Shown here in pieces: positions 18,251 through 25,306 of a DNA stretch of 64,000 bases (positions within the stretch are counted from its first letter, which is position 1; the number at the start of each line of letters is the position of its first letter). A program made the position numbers and the translations under genes. The notes under the pieces were generated by a model, which saw nothing but the letters and a program-made list of their open reading frames with translations, was not told where the DNA came from and ran no database searches. The stretch is taken from positions 4,960,001 through 5,024,000 of the forward strand of contig NZ_CP109132.1 in assembly GCF_035918015.1 (NCBI RefSeq), read 5' to 3'. This DNA is from Streptomyces sp. NBC_01754 (lineage in GTDB: Bacteria; Actinomycetota; Actinomycetes; Streptomycetales; Streptomycetaceae).

Positions 18251-18916
18251 TCAGCCGTCGTCGTCCGCACCTCCTCGCAGGCCCCACTCGTCGAGGCCGG
18301 AGTAGATCACCGCAGTGCGGCCTCTGGGGAAGTTCAGCGCAGCGGCCTCACCGCTGTAGAGAGCGATCAACGCATCTTGCCCTCGCCACCAGGTGTCCGT
18401 CAGGCCCATCACCTCGCGTACTTGCACGTAACCCGTCAAGTCGATGCTGGCGACGTCCTCTCCGACGAGCTTGGTGACCTGTTTCGCCCACCCGGATGCA
18501 TGGTGGGCCAGGGCCACCGACTCCACCCACCCCTCGATGGTTGCGTGGAGAGGGGCCCACTCTTCTGCCTGCATGCCGAACTCACCGGACGGACTGATCA
18601 TGAACGAGTAGGGGACCGCGGTGCGCTGCATTCCGGCTTCGAACCACCATCCTGCGGAGTCCTCCTCCGGCGAGTCCGGATCGAGGTACTTGGGGCCTCC
18701 GTCGTACTGCGGTGCGGGTGGCAGGAGCAGACCGCCCCATCGGTCCTGGTAGGCCGCCATCCGATCAATCACCGCTGGTGGAACGTCTCGTTCGAGCCAC
18801 CACTCCCGGTGCCCCTCAACGGGGCGAACGTCTACTTTGACGCCGTGCGTGCCGACAAAGGTTCGCGCTCGTCGGGTCAGGCCGTCGGGCACATCGTTGA
18901 TGAGGTGAAGTTTCAT
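18251..18916 (-). CDS. Hypothetical protein, 221 aa
   Basis: I do not recognise this protein. It begins MKLHLINDVPDGLTRRARTF, is rich in Trp (REWWLER, DRWGGLL, GWWFEAG, DTWWRGQD) and acidic residues, and has no membrane segment or metal motif. The C-terminal half (YVQVREVMGLTDTWWRGQDALIALYSGEAAALNFPRGRTAVIYSGLDEWGL) has a strand-turn pattern that could be another SUKH-like or immunity fold, but this is a guess. It is on the same strand as the SUKH-like gene, about 80 bp upstream of it, so the two may be cotranscribed. Confidence 0.75.
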   Translation of the reverse strand: MKLHLINDVPDGLTRRARTFVGTHGVKVDVRPVEGHREWWLERDVPPAVIDRMAAYQDRWGGLLLPPAPQYDGGPKYLDPDSPEEDSAGWWFEAGMQRTAVPYSFMISPSGEFGMQAEEWAPLHATIEGWVESVALAHHASGWAKQVTKLVGEDVASIDLTGYVQVREVMGLTDTWWRGQDALIALYSGEAAALNFPRGRTAVIYSGLDEWGLRGGADDDG

Positions 18917-19029
18917 CCGAGGACGCTACCCGGCTGGTGCAGGCGGGGCCTTGACCGGCTTCCGGAGGCAGAGAGCCCCAACAACGAGACTCGCTCTCTC
19001 CCCGCCCGCGGCGGCGAGGGCATCGGTCG

Positions 19030-19575
19030 TCAGGCGGCGCGAGTTGTGGGTACCTGTGTGACCCACCTCGTGGCCTCGGTCAGGTGCTCGGGCTGTAGAC
19101 CGAGGTGCGGGTCGGGCTGAATGAGGAGAGTCGCCGCTCCCTTCGTAGTGCGCTCCATCGCCCAGTCATGGTCGAGGCCGGTGAAGTCGTCGTCGATCCA
19201 GACGGCGGGGGCGTCGGCCAGCCAGACGTCGATGTGGTCTCGTTTCCAGAGGTAGCCGTCGGGGTGGCTGGTGGTGATCTGAGGGCGAGGCAGGTCGATG
19301 TAAGGGAAGTCGGGCAGCCCCAGGAGAGGGCCGATGATCGTGGTGGCGTCCCTGCGCCAGCTCGTGCACCACACGGGAGTGACGAGCCCGCTGGTCAGGA
19401 GGTCGGCGAGGATGCGGCCCTGGCTCGGGTCGAGCCAGATGGGCACGGGGTCGTCGGGGTGTCGGCCGGTGGGCAGGACGGTGTGGCGGACGTGGGTGGG
19501 CGGGGTGCTCCCGTCGGCGGCCGGGAACGGGATGAGGACGCCGTCGATGTCGAGAAGCAGGTAGGGCAGGGGCAT
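19030..19575 (-). CDS. HAD-superfamily phosphatase (RNA-repair HAD type)
   Basis: A 181-residue HAD-fold protein. The catalytic DxD is LLLDIDGVL (Asp9, Asp11). CTSWRRDA (about 69-76) supplies the motif II Ser/Thr, and KRD near 111 and WIDDDF near 126-131 supply motifs III and IV. The DIDGVL-plus-WCTSW pattern is that of the HAD domain seen in 'Swiss army knife' RNA-repair proteins and in many stand-alone actinobacterial proteins. It follows the methyltransferase gene by 15 bp and is last in a four-gene minus-strand set. Substrate unknown. Confidence 0.85.
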   Translation of the reverse strand: MPLPYLLLDIDGVLIPFPAADGSTPPTHVRHTVLPTGRHPDDPVPIWLDPSQGRILADLLTSGLVTPVWCTSWRRDATTIIGPLLGLPDFPYIDLPRPQITTSHPDGYLWKRDHIDVWLADAPAVWIDDDFTGLDHDWAMERTTKGAATLLIQPDPHLGLQPEHLTEATRWVTQVPTTRAA

Positions 19576-19590
19576 CGGTGCCTCCGTCGG

Positions 19591-20283
19591 TCAGCGTTTG
19601 CGGGCGGTGATCAGGAGGGTGGTGGGCCACGGGTCAAGGCGCGGGTGCCGCAGCTCCACCGTCGAGGTGACGCCCAGGCCCGCCCGGGAGAGGTGGGCTC
19701 CCCAGCGGCGGGCGTCGAACTCCCATCGAGCGAGGGGCAGTCGGGTGCGGTTGGGCATGGTGACGTAGTCCTCGCGCGGACGGTCGTCCGTGGATGGATG
19801 TCTTCCGGCCCGTGCCGGGTGAGGGACGGAGAAGGCCAGGACACCGCCCGGTTTCAAGCGTCGGGAAATGGCGGCGAGGAGGAGCTCGGGGGCGACGAGG
19901 CCGACGGCGCCGAAGACGGAGTAGATCGCGTCGAAGGTCTGGCCGGTGGCCTGCAGGTGGTGCAGTGCGTGGCCGGCGGCGAAGGTGGCGCCGTCGATGT
20001 GGCCGTAGTGGGAGCGGGCCCGGCGTACCTGGAGGCCGATCAGGTCCACGCCGGTGACGCGGGCCTGGTGATGCTTCGCGAGGTGGGCCACGTTGTGGCC
20101 GGGGCCGCAGCCCAGCTCCAAGACGCGCTTGCCGCACAGGTCCCGTCCCAGGACCTCGGCGCCGGGACCGATGCCCGCGTGGGTGCTCCACTCCATCCGG
20201 GCAGGTGCGCTGAGAGCATGCGCGGGAGCAGTGGCTGTGCGCTGGGCTGCGTGGGCGTACCAGGGGGAGACCTGGGCGAGCAC
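19591..20283 (-). CDS. Class I SAM-dependent methyltransferase
   Basis: A 230-residue Rossmann-fold methyltransferase. Motif I VLELGCGPGHN lies at 54-64, the acidic loop VTGVDLIGLQV about 20 residues further, then a motif IV-like FDAIYSVFGAVGL and RRLKPGGVLAFSVPHP. It resembles small-molecule (UbiE/Tam-like) methyltransferases, but the acceptor is unknown. Its start codon lies directly against the stop of the upstream kinase gene (20284), so the two are translated together. Confidence 0.92.
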   Translation of the reverse strand: MLAQVSPWYAHAAQRTATAPAHALSAPARMEWSTHAGIGPGAEVLGRDLCGKRVLELGCGPGHNVAHLAKHHQARVTGVDLIGLQVRRARSHYGHIDGATFAAGHALHHLQATGQTFDAIYSVFGAVGLVAPELLLAAISRRLKPGGVLAFSVPHPARAGRHPSTDDRPREDYVTMPNRTRLPLARWEFDARRWGAHLSRAGLGVTSTVELRHPRLDPWPTTLLITARKR

Positions 20284-21195
20284 CTAGACCTCCAGGAGTT
20301 GGACCACGTCGTTCAGGTGGCGGCAGACGACGGGGATGTGCGCGGGGTCCTTGGCCGGGTCGTCGATCCAGCGGATGGCCTGTTCCATGAACCACTCCAC
20401 GGCCCACATGCGGTGCCAGCCCAGGGCCCATGCCTCGGCGGCGAGGCCGCCCCGGGCGGCGAGGGCATCTTCATGACCGCCTGCGGTGACGTACTGCTCC
20501 AGGAACACCCGCATGCGGAAGGGGCTCGGTACGTCGGTGGTGCCGTGGTAGGAGGCGAGGTCGATAAGGCCGGGTCCGGTGAAGGCGCGTGCGAAGTCGA
20601 GGAGGTGCCAGCCGTTCTCGCCGATGTGGACGCTCGTGGGGTGGAACTCGGAGTGGACCCAGCCGAACGGGTCGAGCGTCGCCCCCTGGACGCGGGTCTC
20701 GGCCGCGGCGGAGATCTTCCCCAGCGCGGTCTCGATGTCGTCGCAGTCCGTCCATCGGTCGGCTTTTCGCAGCCGCTGGAGGTGATCGAGGGCTCGGCCG
20801 GGCAGGGCTGCGAGGCCGGCACCGTCGAGGAGGGGCAGACCGCCCGCCGGGCGGGCGGCGTGGAGCATGACGGCGGCGGCGACGCCGTCGAGGTCGTCTG
20901 CGTCCCGTACGGGGGTGCCGAGGTCGTCCATGAGCATCCCGAGCCACTTGTCCTGCAGGGCGGTGGCGTGGAGCGCGGGGACCGGGAGCCGTCGCTGGTA
21001 GGCCAATCGCAGGGCCTGGGCCTCGCGGTCGAAGGGTTCCTTGGCGTATTTGAAGACGGCCGTGGTGCTGTCGGGGAAGGTGACGCGTTCGACGCCGGAC
21101 ATGCCCCAGACGCGAATCTCGGTACGTTCGGGGAGGGGCTTGCCGATGAGAGCGCACAGGTCGTTCAGCAGGGTGGCGGACAGGCTCTGGTCCAT
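20284..21195 (-). CDS. APH-like phosphotransferase with altered catalytic loop
   Basis: A 303-residue protein of the aminoglycoside phosphotransferase/choline-kinase fold. N-lobe: TTAVFKYAKEPFDREAQAL, with Lys49 as probable ATP lysine. The catalytic loop reads WVHSEFHPTSVHI at 179-191 where the family has HxDxxxxN: the catalytic Asp is Glu183 and the metal Asn is Ser188. The metal-binding Asp of the LLDFARA segment (Asp200) is kept. Without a clean Brenner motif it may be inactive or may use another chemistry; I would not call it antibiotic resistance. It abuts the methyltransferase gene. Confidence 0.85.
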   Translation of the reverse strand: MDQSLSATLLNDLCALIGKPLPERTEIRVWGMSGVERVTFPDSTTAVFKYAKEPFDREAQALRLAYQRRLPVPALHATALQDKWLGMLMDDLGTPVRDADDLDGVAAAVMLHAARPAGGLPLLDGAGLAALPGRALDHLQRLRKADRWTDCDDIETALGKISAAAETRVQGATLDPFGWVHSEFHPTSVHIGENGWHLLDFARAFTGPGLIDLASYHGTTDVPSPFRMRVFLEQYVTAGGHEDALAARGGLAAEAWALGWHRMWAVEWFMEQAIRWIDDPAKDPAHIPVVCRHLNDVVQLLEV

Positions 21196-21274
21196 GGGGG
21201 TCTCCAGGGGACTGGTGGGCTCCGGGGTGGGCGCGCGCGAGCTGGCCCGCCCCGGAGCGGTACTGGGGGTGGGG

Positions 21275-22060
21275 TTACTCGGCTGCGGTCACGCGGTGGG
21301 CGTAGACCTGCTCGATCCAGCCCGCCTTGAACTCGGCCAGGTCGTCACGGAAGTTGGCCATCGAGGCACCGTAGGGCGCGACGACGCCGCCGGACTGGTC
21401 CGGCACGGACTGGCAGCCGTGCACGAGCCGGCCGCCGAGCGCGGCGTGGGCCTTGATGGACTCGATCCGTCGATGCTCGTTGAACCAGCCGCCGTGGTAG
21501 ACCTCGTCGAGCATTCCGCCCGTCTCGTCGTCCAGGTCGAAGACGACGGAGGTGGCGGCGGGGAAGAACCAGCACGGGCCGACGTTGGAGATGTGCCCGT
21601 CCAGCTCGACCTTGTTGAGGGCCATCAGCGTCGCTGCCTCGCGCAGCATGCGCAGGTGGTCGGTGGTGATCTGCGGGAGGCCGAGGCCGGCCAGGTGTTC
21701 CTCGCGGAAGAGGTACGAGTACACCCCGTACGCCGTCGCCAGCACGCGGGCCGCGTCGGAGGTGGACTCGCCGTGGTTCTTGATGAAGTCGAGCGCGAGC
21801 TGCTCGACCGCGCTCTCGGTCGTCTCGTCCACGTCGAGGAGCTGGGCCTTCACCAAGTCCCAGTCGGCGACGAGCCAGGTGCTGGACTCGAAGCGGAAGA
21901 AGTACTCGGCCGGGTCGATGGTGATGCGCCGGCCGTCCACCTGGATGCCGGGCAGGCGGTTCCAGCGCGGGTCGAAGGCGTCGGGCAGCTCGACCGTGAT
22001 GGTCGCGGTGTCGATGGTGGTCACCGTGTCTCCGTCTCTGATCGTCCGGGCCCGGGGCAC
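21275..22060 (-). CDS. Hypothetical protein, 261 aa, first gene of the cargo set
   Basis: I do not recognise this family. The sequence is a soluble alpha/beta protein with few repeats. Notable segments are RRITIDPAEYFFRFESSTWLV, the helical stretch SAVEQLALDFIKNHGESTSDAARVLATAYGVYSYLF, SNVGPCWFFPAATSVVFDLDDETG and GGRLVHGCQSVPDQSGGVVAPYG. Two lone cysteines (in GPCWFF and HGCQS) could be functional. The start may be the GTG 12 codons in (VTTIDTATITVELP). It is 80 bp upstream of the kinase gene and divergent from the XRE-TPR regulator across about 165 bp. Confidence 0.8.
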   Translation of the reverse strand: MPRARTIRDGDTVTTIDTATITVELPDAFDPRWNRLPGIQVDGRRITIDPAEYFFRFESSTWLVADWDLVKAQLLDVDETTESAVEQLALDFIKNHGESTSDAARVLATAYGVYSYLFREEHLAGLGLPQITTDHLRMLREAATLMALNKVELDGHISNVGPCWFFPAATSVVFDLDDETGGMLDEVYHGGWFNEHRRIESIKAHAALGGRLVHGCQSVPDQSGGVVAPYGASMANFRDDLAEFKAGWIEQVYAHRVTAAE

Positions 22061-22226
22061 AGGAATGCCCGAGCCCGTTAGGGCGTACGGAACTTGGGGC
22101 CGCCCGGCCCGCGATGCCGTGAGTGGGGCGGCTGTCGATAAGTGAACCGTCCGCTACGCAGAGTGGGTACGGTGTGAGCGAGGCCAAGCGGTATACACGG
22201 TTTACGGATCCGGAGCGGAGGCGATC

Positions 22227-23582
22227 GTGCCGGCACCGACCAGCGCCAACTCCCGCCTGCGCGACACGATCAACGCGGCCGGGTGCACGTACGAGGCACT
22301 CGCCAAGGACGTACGCCGCATCGCCGCCGAGAACGGCGAACTGCTCCAGACCAACAAGTCGGCAATCTCCCACTGGGTGGTCGGTGCCCGCACGCCGTCC
22401 GGCCAGGCAGGCCAATACCTCGCCGAAGCCCTCTCCCGGCGGCTGGGCCGCGTCGTCACCCGAACCGAGCTCGGCCTCCACTCACCCGACACGGAGTCGC
22501 CGCCGGAAACCGACCCCGTCACCGCGGTCACCGACCTCGGCCGCGCGGACGTCGAGCGCCGCCGCTTCCTCGCCATCGCCGCCTTCACTACGGCCGGAGT
22601 GGCCATGCCGCTCCTGCACGACCACGAAGCCACTTCGCGAATGCTCCGTGCCCGCACCGCCCGCTCCCTCGTGGGCAGCGATGACATCGACGTCGTACGG
22701 CAGATCACGGCAGCCTTCAGCGCCGCCGACGAACGCCTCGGCGGCGGCCACGGCCTGACCACCGTCACCGCATACCTCGCCGACACGGCCGCCCCCATGC
22801 TGCGCGGCCGCTTCCCCACAGAAGCCTTACGCCATGCAGCCTTCGGCGCCGTCGCCGAACTCGCCTACCTCGCAGGATGGAAGCACCACGACCTCGGCCA
22901 CGAAGGCGCAGCCCAGCGCTACTACCAGGTCGGCTACCAACTCGCCTGCGAAGCCGACCCCCACGGCCACGCCGCCTGGATGATGCGCGCCCTCGCCCAC
23001 CAGTCCCTCAGCCTCAAGCAACCCCACCACTGCGTGGACCTCGTCAAAGGAGCCCTCACCCGCGGCCTCGGCCACGTGGACGGCCAGACCGAAGCGCTCC
23101 TCCACATCACGCACGCCCGCGCCTACGCAGCCGTAGGCGAGAACCCACTGGCCGCCCGAGCTCTCCTCGCCGCCGAAGACGCACTCCTGCGCGAGGACGG
23201 ACCCCAGCCCAGCTTCTCCCGCGTAAGCGGCCCCGCCGCCGGCACCGTGTCCAGCCACACCGCACGCACGCTGACCGATCTCGCCGACCACATCGGTACG
23301 GAACAGCAGCACCGCGACGCGCTAACCCGCTGGGACCCGGAGAAGTACAAGCGCGTCCACGCCCTCACTCACGCCGACCTCGGCGACAGCCTTGCCGCCC
23401 AGGCCCGAGCCGATGAAGCTGTCGCGGCCTGGACCCAGGCCCTGGTCCTCATGGAGGGCATGACCTCCGACCGCACCCGCAAGGCGATCACCTCGATCCG
23501 CTCCACGCTCGCGATCTACCAGCGCCGTCGCGTCCCCGGAGCCGCAGATCTCGCCCGCCGAGCCCGCGAGGCCCTCGCCTAA
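22227..23582 (+). CDS. XRE-family regulator with TPR-like C-terminal domain
   Basis: A 451-residue regulator. The N-terminus has an HTH (about 8-70: RLRDTINAAGCTYEALAKDV, then NKSAISHWVVGARTPSGQAGQYLAEALSRRLG). A linker with RRRFLAIAAFTTAGVAMPLL follows. Residues about 180-445 are helical repeats (AWMMRALAHQSLSLKQ, ALLHITHARAYAAVGENPLAARALL, RVHALTHADLGDSLAAQARADEAVAAWTQAL), a TPR array typical of Streptomyces regulators that bind a peptide or metabolite. The GTG start has GGAGCGGAGGCG upstream. It probably controls the divergent four-gene set and its own NUDIX partner. Confidence 0.92.
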   Translation: MPAPTSANSRLRDTINAAGCTYEALAKDVRRIAAENGELLQTNKSAISHWVVGARTPSGQAGQYLAEALSRRLGRVVTRTELGLHSPDTESPPETDPVTAVTDLGRADVERRRFLAIAAFTTAGVAMPLLHDHEATSRMLRARTARSLVGSDDIDVVRQITAAFSAADERLGGGHGLTTVTAYLADTAAPMLRGRFPTEALRHAAFGAVAELAYLAGWKHHDLGHEGAAQRYYQVGYQLACEADPHGHAAWMMRALAHQSLSLKQPHHCVDLVKGALTRGLGHVDGQTEALLHITHARAYAAVGENPLAARALLAAEDALLREDGPQPSFSRVSGPAAGTVSSHTARTLTDLADHIGTEQQHRDALTRWDPEKYKRVHALTHADLGDSLAAQARADEAVAAWTQALVLMEGMTSDRTRKAITSIRSTLAIYQRRRVPGAADLARRAREALA

Positions 23583-23583
23583 C

Positions 23584-24120
23584 ATGCCCAACAACCTGCC
23601 CGACGAAGGGAACCCCGTGGCTCAGCAGACCGACAACCGCCCCCCAGTTCTCAAGCCGGCGCTCGAATCGATGACCCTGCTCGTCGCGGCCGTCATCGTC
23701 CACGACAAGGCCACCAACCGCGTCGTACTCCTCCAGCGCAGCGAGAACGCCAAGTTCGCCCAGGGCATGTGGGACCTCCCCGTTGGCAAGAGCGAGCCCG
23801 GCGAGCCCATCACCGAGACCGCAGTCCGCGAGCTCTACGAGGAGACCGGCCTCACGGTGGCGCCCGAGTCCCTCAAAGTCGGCCACATCATCCACAGCGC
23901 ATGGGGCGTTGAGGCCCCCAATGGCTTCCTCACGGTTGTCTTCGCCACCCACGAATGGACGGGCGAACCCGAAAACCGTGAACCCCGCAAGCACTCCCAG
24001 GTCCGTTGGGTCGAGGCCAATGCCATCCCTGAAGCCTTCGTGGACACAACTGCCAGCGCTCTCCGTCTGTACTTGAATGGTGGTACCGAGGTCTCCCTGG
24101 CCGGCTGGTCAAAAGATTAA
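23584..24120 (+). CDS. NUDIX hydrolase
   Basis: A 178-residue NUDIX protein. The NUDIX box runs from Gly68 to Leu90 and matches Gx5Ex7REUxEExGU exactly, ending VRELYEETGL. Such enzymes cleave nucleoside diphosphates linked to another group; the substrate is unknown. The gene begins one base after the regulator's stop, so it is coupled to it. An in-frame GTG at 23617 (VAQQTDNRP), preceded by GAAGGGAACCCC, may be the real start, since the ATG at 23584 lacks its own ribosome site. Confidence 0.92.
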   Translation: MPNNLPDEGNPVAQQTDNRPPVLKPALESMTLLVAAVIVHDKATNRVVLLQRSENAKFAQGMWDLPVGKSEPGEPITETAVRELYEETGLTVAPESLKVGHIIHSAWGVEAPNGFLTVVFATHEWTGEPENREPRKHSQVRWVEANAIPEAFVDTTASALRLYLNGGTEVSLAGWSKD

Positions 24121-24447
24121 GCACGACAGGGCCAGTTCGATACGTCCCCTCGCCCGTACGACAGGCTCCAAGACCAGGACTGATTCGGTTGTCCGTCAAG
24201 CTCGACCTTGCACCCGCAGGATCGCCGATGCGCTCACCGGCGCCGTCGCGGCTGGCGAGCGACGGGCTGGAGGGAAGACGTACGCCCGGGTCGACAGTCG
24301 CCTGGTCGCTGAGGTGCTTGCTGGCAGGTTCCGGGAGGCGCGGGATGTTCAGCGCTGCACAGATGCGGCAAGGCGCCTCAATGTGCCATTCATCACTCTC
24401 GGTGCATTAATCGTCACATGCTGTTCCTGGCTCGCTACCCTCCACGT
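24121..24447. other. Stretch without a firm gene
   Basis: A plus-strand frame across 24210-24390 reads RIADALTGAVAAGERRAGGKTYARVDSRL and looks protein-like, but it has no good start and runs out at 24451 into the next gene's start region. It may be a gene scrap. Codon choice is less GC-biased than in neighbours, as elsewhere near the element's right end. Confidence 0.4.
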
Positions 24448-24735
24448 GTGAACAATGAGCGGGGGCAGAGCCCCAACGAAGTGATCATCTGGGGCTACAA
24501 GTACACATGCAACATGTGTGAGACGTACGTGGATGATGACGAGACTGCAGAAGCCGCAGAAGAACGTCGCGCCGAGCACCGCGAACGAGCACACAGCGGC
24601 ATGAAGCCCAAGGCGGGCGACCTGATCGAGAAGTTCGAACGCCGTCGGGAACCAGCACCCGAAGAGTCGTCGAGTGGGGGCGGGTGGATCATCCTCGTCA
24701 TCCTCGTGGTCGGCTTTCTGGCCGCCAAACGGTGA
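24448..24735 (+). CDS. Small zinc-finger-like, tail-anchored protein
   Basis: A 95-residue protein. Near the N-terminus CNMC and, about 25 residues later, EHRERAH form a C2H2-like metal site (YTCNMCETYVDDDET, then an Ala/Glu helix). The C-terminus is one hydrophobic segment, WIILVILVVGFLAAKR, that would anchor it in the membrane with the zinc finger inside the cell. Start chosen at GTG 24448 because the 10 codons upstream are not GC-biased; an ATG at 24418 is possible. Function unknown; C2H2 proteins of this type recur on actinobacterial mobile elements. Confidence 0.75.
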   Translation: MNNERGQSPNEVIIWGYKYTCNMCETYVDDDETAEAAEERRAEHRERAHSGMKPKAGDLIEKFERRREPAPEESSSGGGWIILVILVVGFLAAKR

Positions 24736-24870
24736 CCACGCCCCGGCGTAACTGAGGATTCCTCGGTGTGCGGGAGGTGCTGAGTAGCTGGTCAGAGTGA
24801 CCGCGGCCCTTCGGAGCCCCCATATCGAGGTGGCCGCGGCAGGCATCGACACCGTGGAGTAGAGGGAGGG

Positions 24871-24907
24871 CTGGCTGCGGACTGGCACGCTGTCAGTCCG
24901 CAGCCAG
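24871..24907. repeat. Perfect hairpin near the element's right end
   Basis: ctggctgcggactg (24871-24884) and its exact complement (24894-24907), 9-bp loop. It lies 110 bp inside the right core. It may be a recombination-protein site or a terminator for the preceding small gene. Confidence 0.7.
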
Positions 24908-24985
24908 TCCGCAGGACACCCGTAAGCGGCCGTCGGGAGCCAACGCATCCCAACGAGGAATTCCCAGGTCAGAGCCCTAGACGGG

Positions 24986-25002
24986 GCTCCGCCGCAGGTC
25001 AG
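24986..25002 (-). repeat. Right subterminal inverted repeat of the element
   Basis: gctccgccgcaggtcag, exact reverse complement of 11356-11372 at the left end; 15 bp inside the right core. Likely integrase or excisionase arm site. Confidence 0.8.
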
Positions 25003-25017
25003 GATCAGACCGCAGAC

Positions 25018-25032
25018 GTTCCGCTTCAACGT
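25018..25032 (+). other. attR core (15-bp direct repeat, displaced end of ychF)
   Basis: Identical to 11317-11331. Followed by g-tag, so the pre-insertion gene ended FRFNV then TAG. Sequence to the right is the original downstream flank of ychF. Confidence 0.93.
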
Positions 25033-25125
25033 GTAGCGGCCGATATATCATCACGTCACTGATCTGGCAAATATGCAGGTCAGAGAGGGTCCGACTCTTC
25101 GGGTTCGGGCCCTTAGTTTTTTCCC

Positions 25126-25225
25126 GTGCTGGGATGGTGCTGGGATAGCTGACCCTCGTCACCTGTCGTCACCTCTGGTCATCCGTACCGTGCTGGGATT
25201 GTGACGGGAGTGCCCGTGCTGGGAT
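25126..25225 (+). repeat. Four copies of the 10-mer GTGCTGGGAT
   Basis: Copies at 25126-25135, 25137-25146, 25190-25199 and 25216-25225, all in the same direction within 100 bp. They lie between attR and the toxin-antitoxin pair. Meaning unknown: iteron-like protein binding sites, or remains of another element's end. Confidence 0.8.
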
Positions 25226-25306
25226 TTGTGCGACCAGGGTGCCGGCTGAGCTGTGAAGATAGTGCGGACGTGGCACTTTTCCTACTCATTTGACACAATC
25301 GGGGGT

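Larger units (their letters stand above)
11317..25032. mobile_element. Integrative mobilizable element inserted in the 3' end of ychF
   Basis: A 13.7-kb insertion bounded by a 15-bp direct repeat, gttccgcttcaacgt, at 11317-11331 and 25018-25032. The left copy is the end of ychF. At the right copy the same reading frame still spells FRFNV followed by a TAG stop, which identifies it as the displaced native end of ychF. Inside are a tyrosine integrase next to the left end, an XRE regulator, an excisionase, a P-loop DUF3631 ATPase, MobC and relaxase, then cargo. No FtsK/TraB translocase or typical RepSA/RepAM initiator is visible, so it looks mobilizable rather than self-transferring. Boundaries rest on the repeats and the frame; the exact crossover base is not known. 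Confidence 0.93.
24736..25306. other. Element right end and native flank, no gene
   Basis: No coding gene is supported. The stretch holds the right-end signals of the element (hairpin 24871-24907, inverted repeat 24986-25002, core 25018-25032). Beyond it lies chromosomal DNA with four copies of a 10-mer (25126-25225) and the antitoxin promoter region. caggtcag(a/g) occurs three times around the junction (24965, 24995 and 25075), possibly further recombinase arm sites. Confidence 0.6.

Noticed and set aside
20284..21195. Aminoglycoside resistance gene
   Set aside because: The fold is APH-like but the catalytic Asp and metal Asn are replaced, and the context is a metabolic cargo set, so resistance is not supported.
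25075..25125. tRNA 3' end near the right junction (gggttcgggcccttag)
   Set aside because: Only a T-loop-like string is present; no acceptor or anticodon stem can be folded, and the att core is in ychF.
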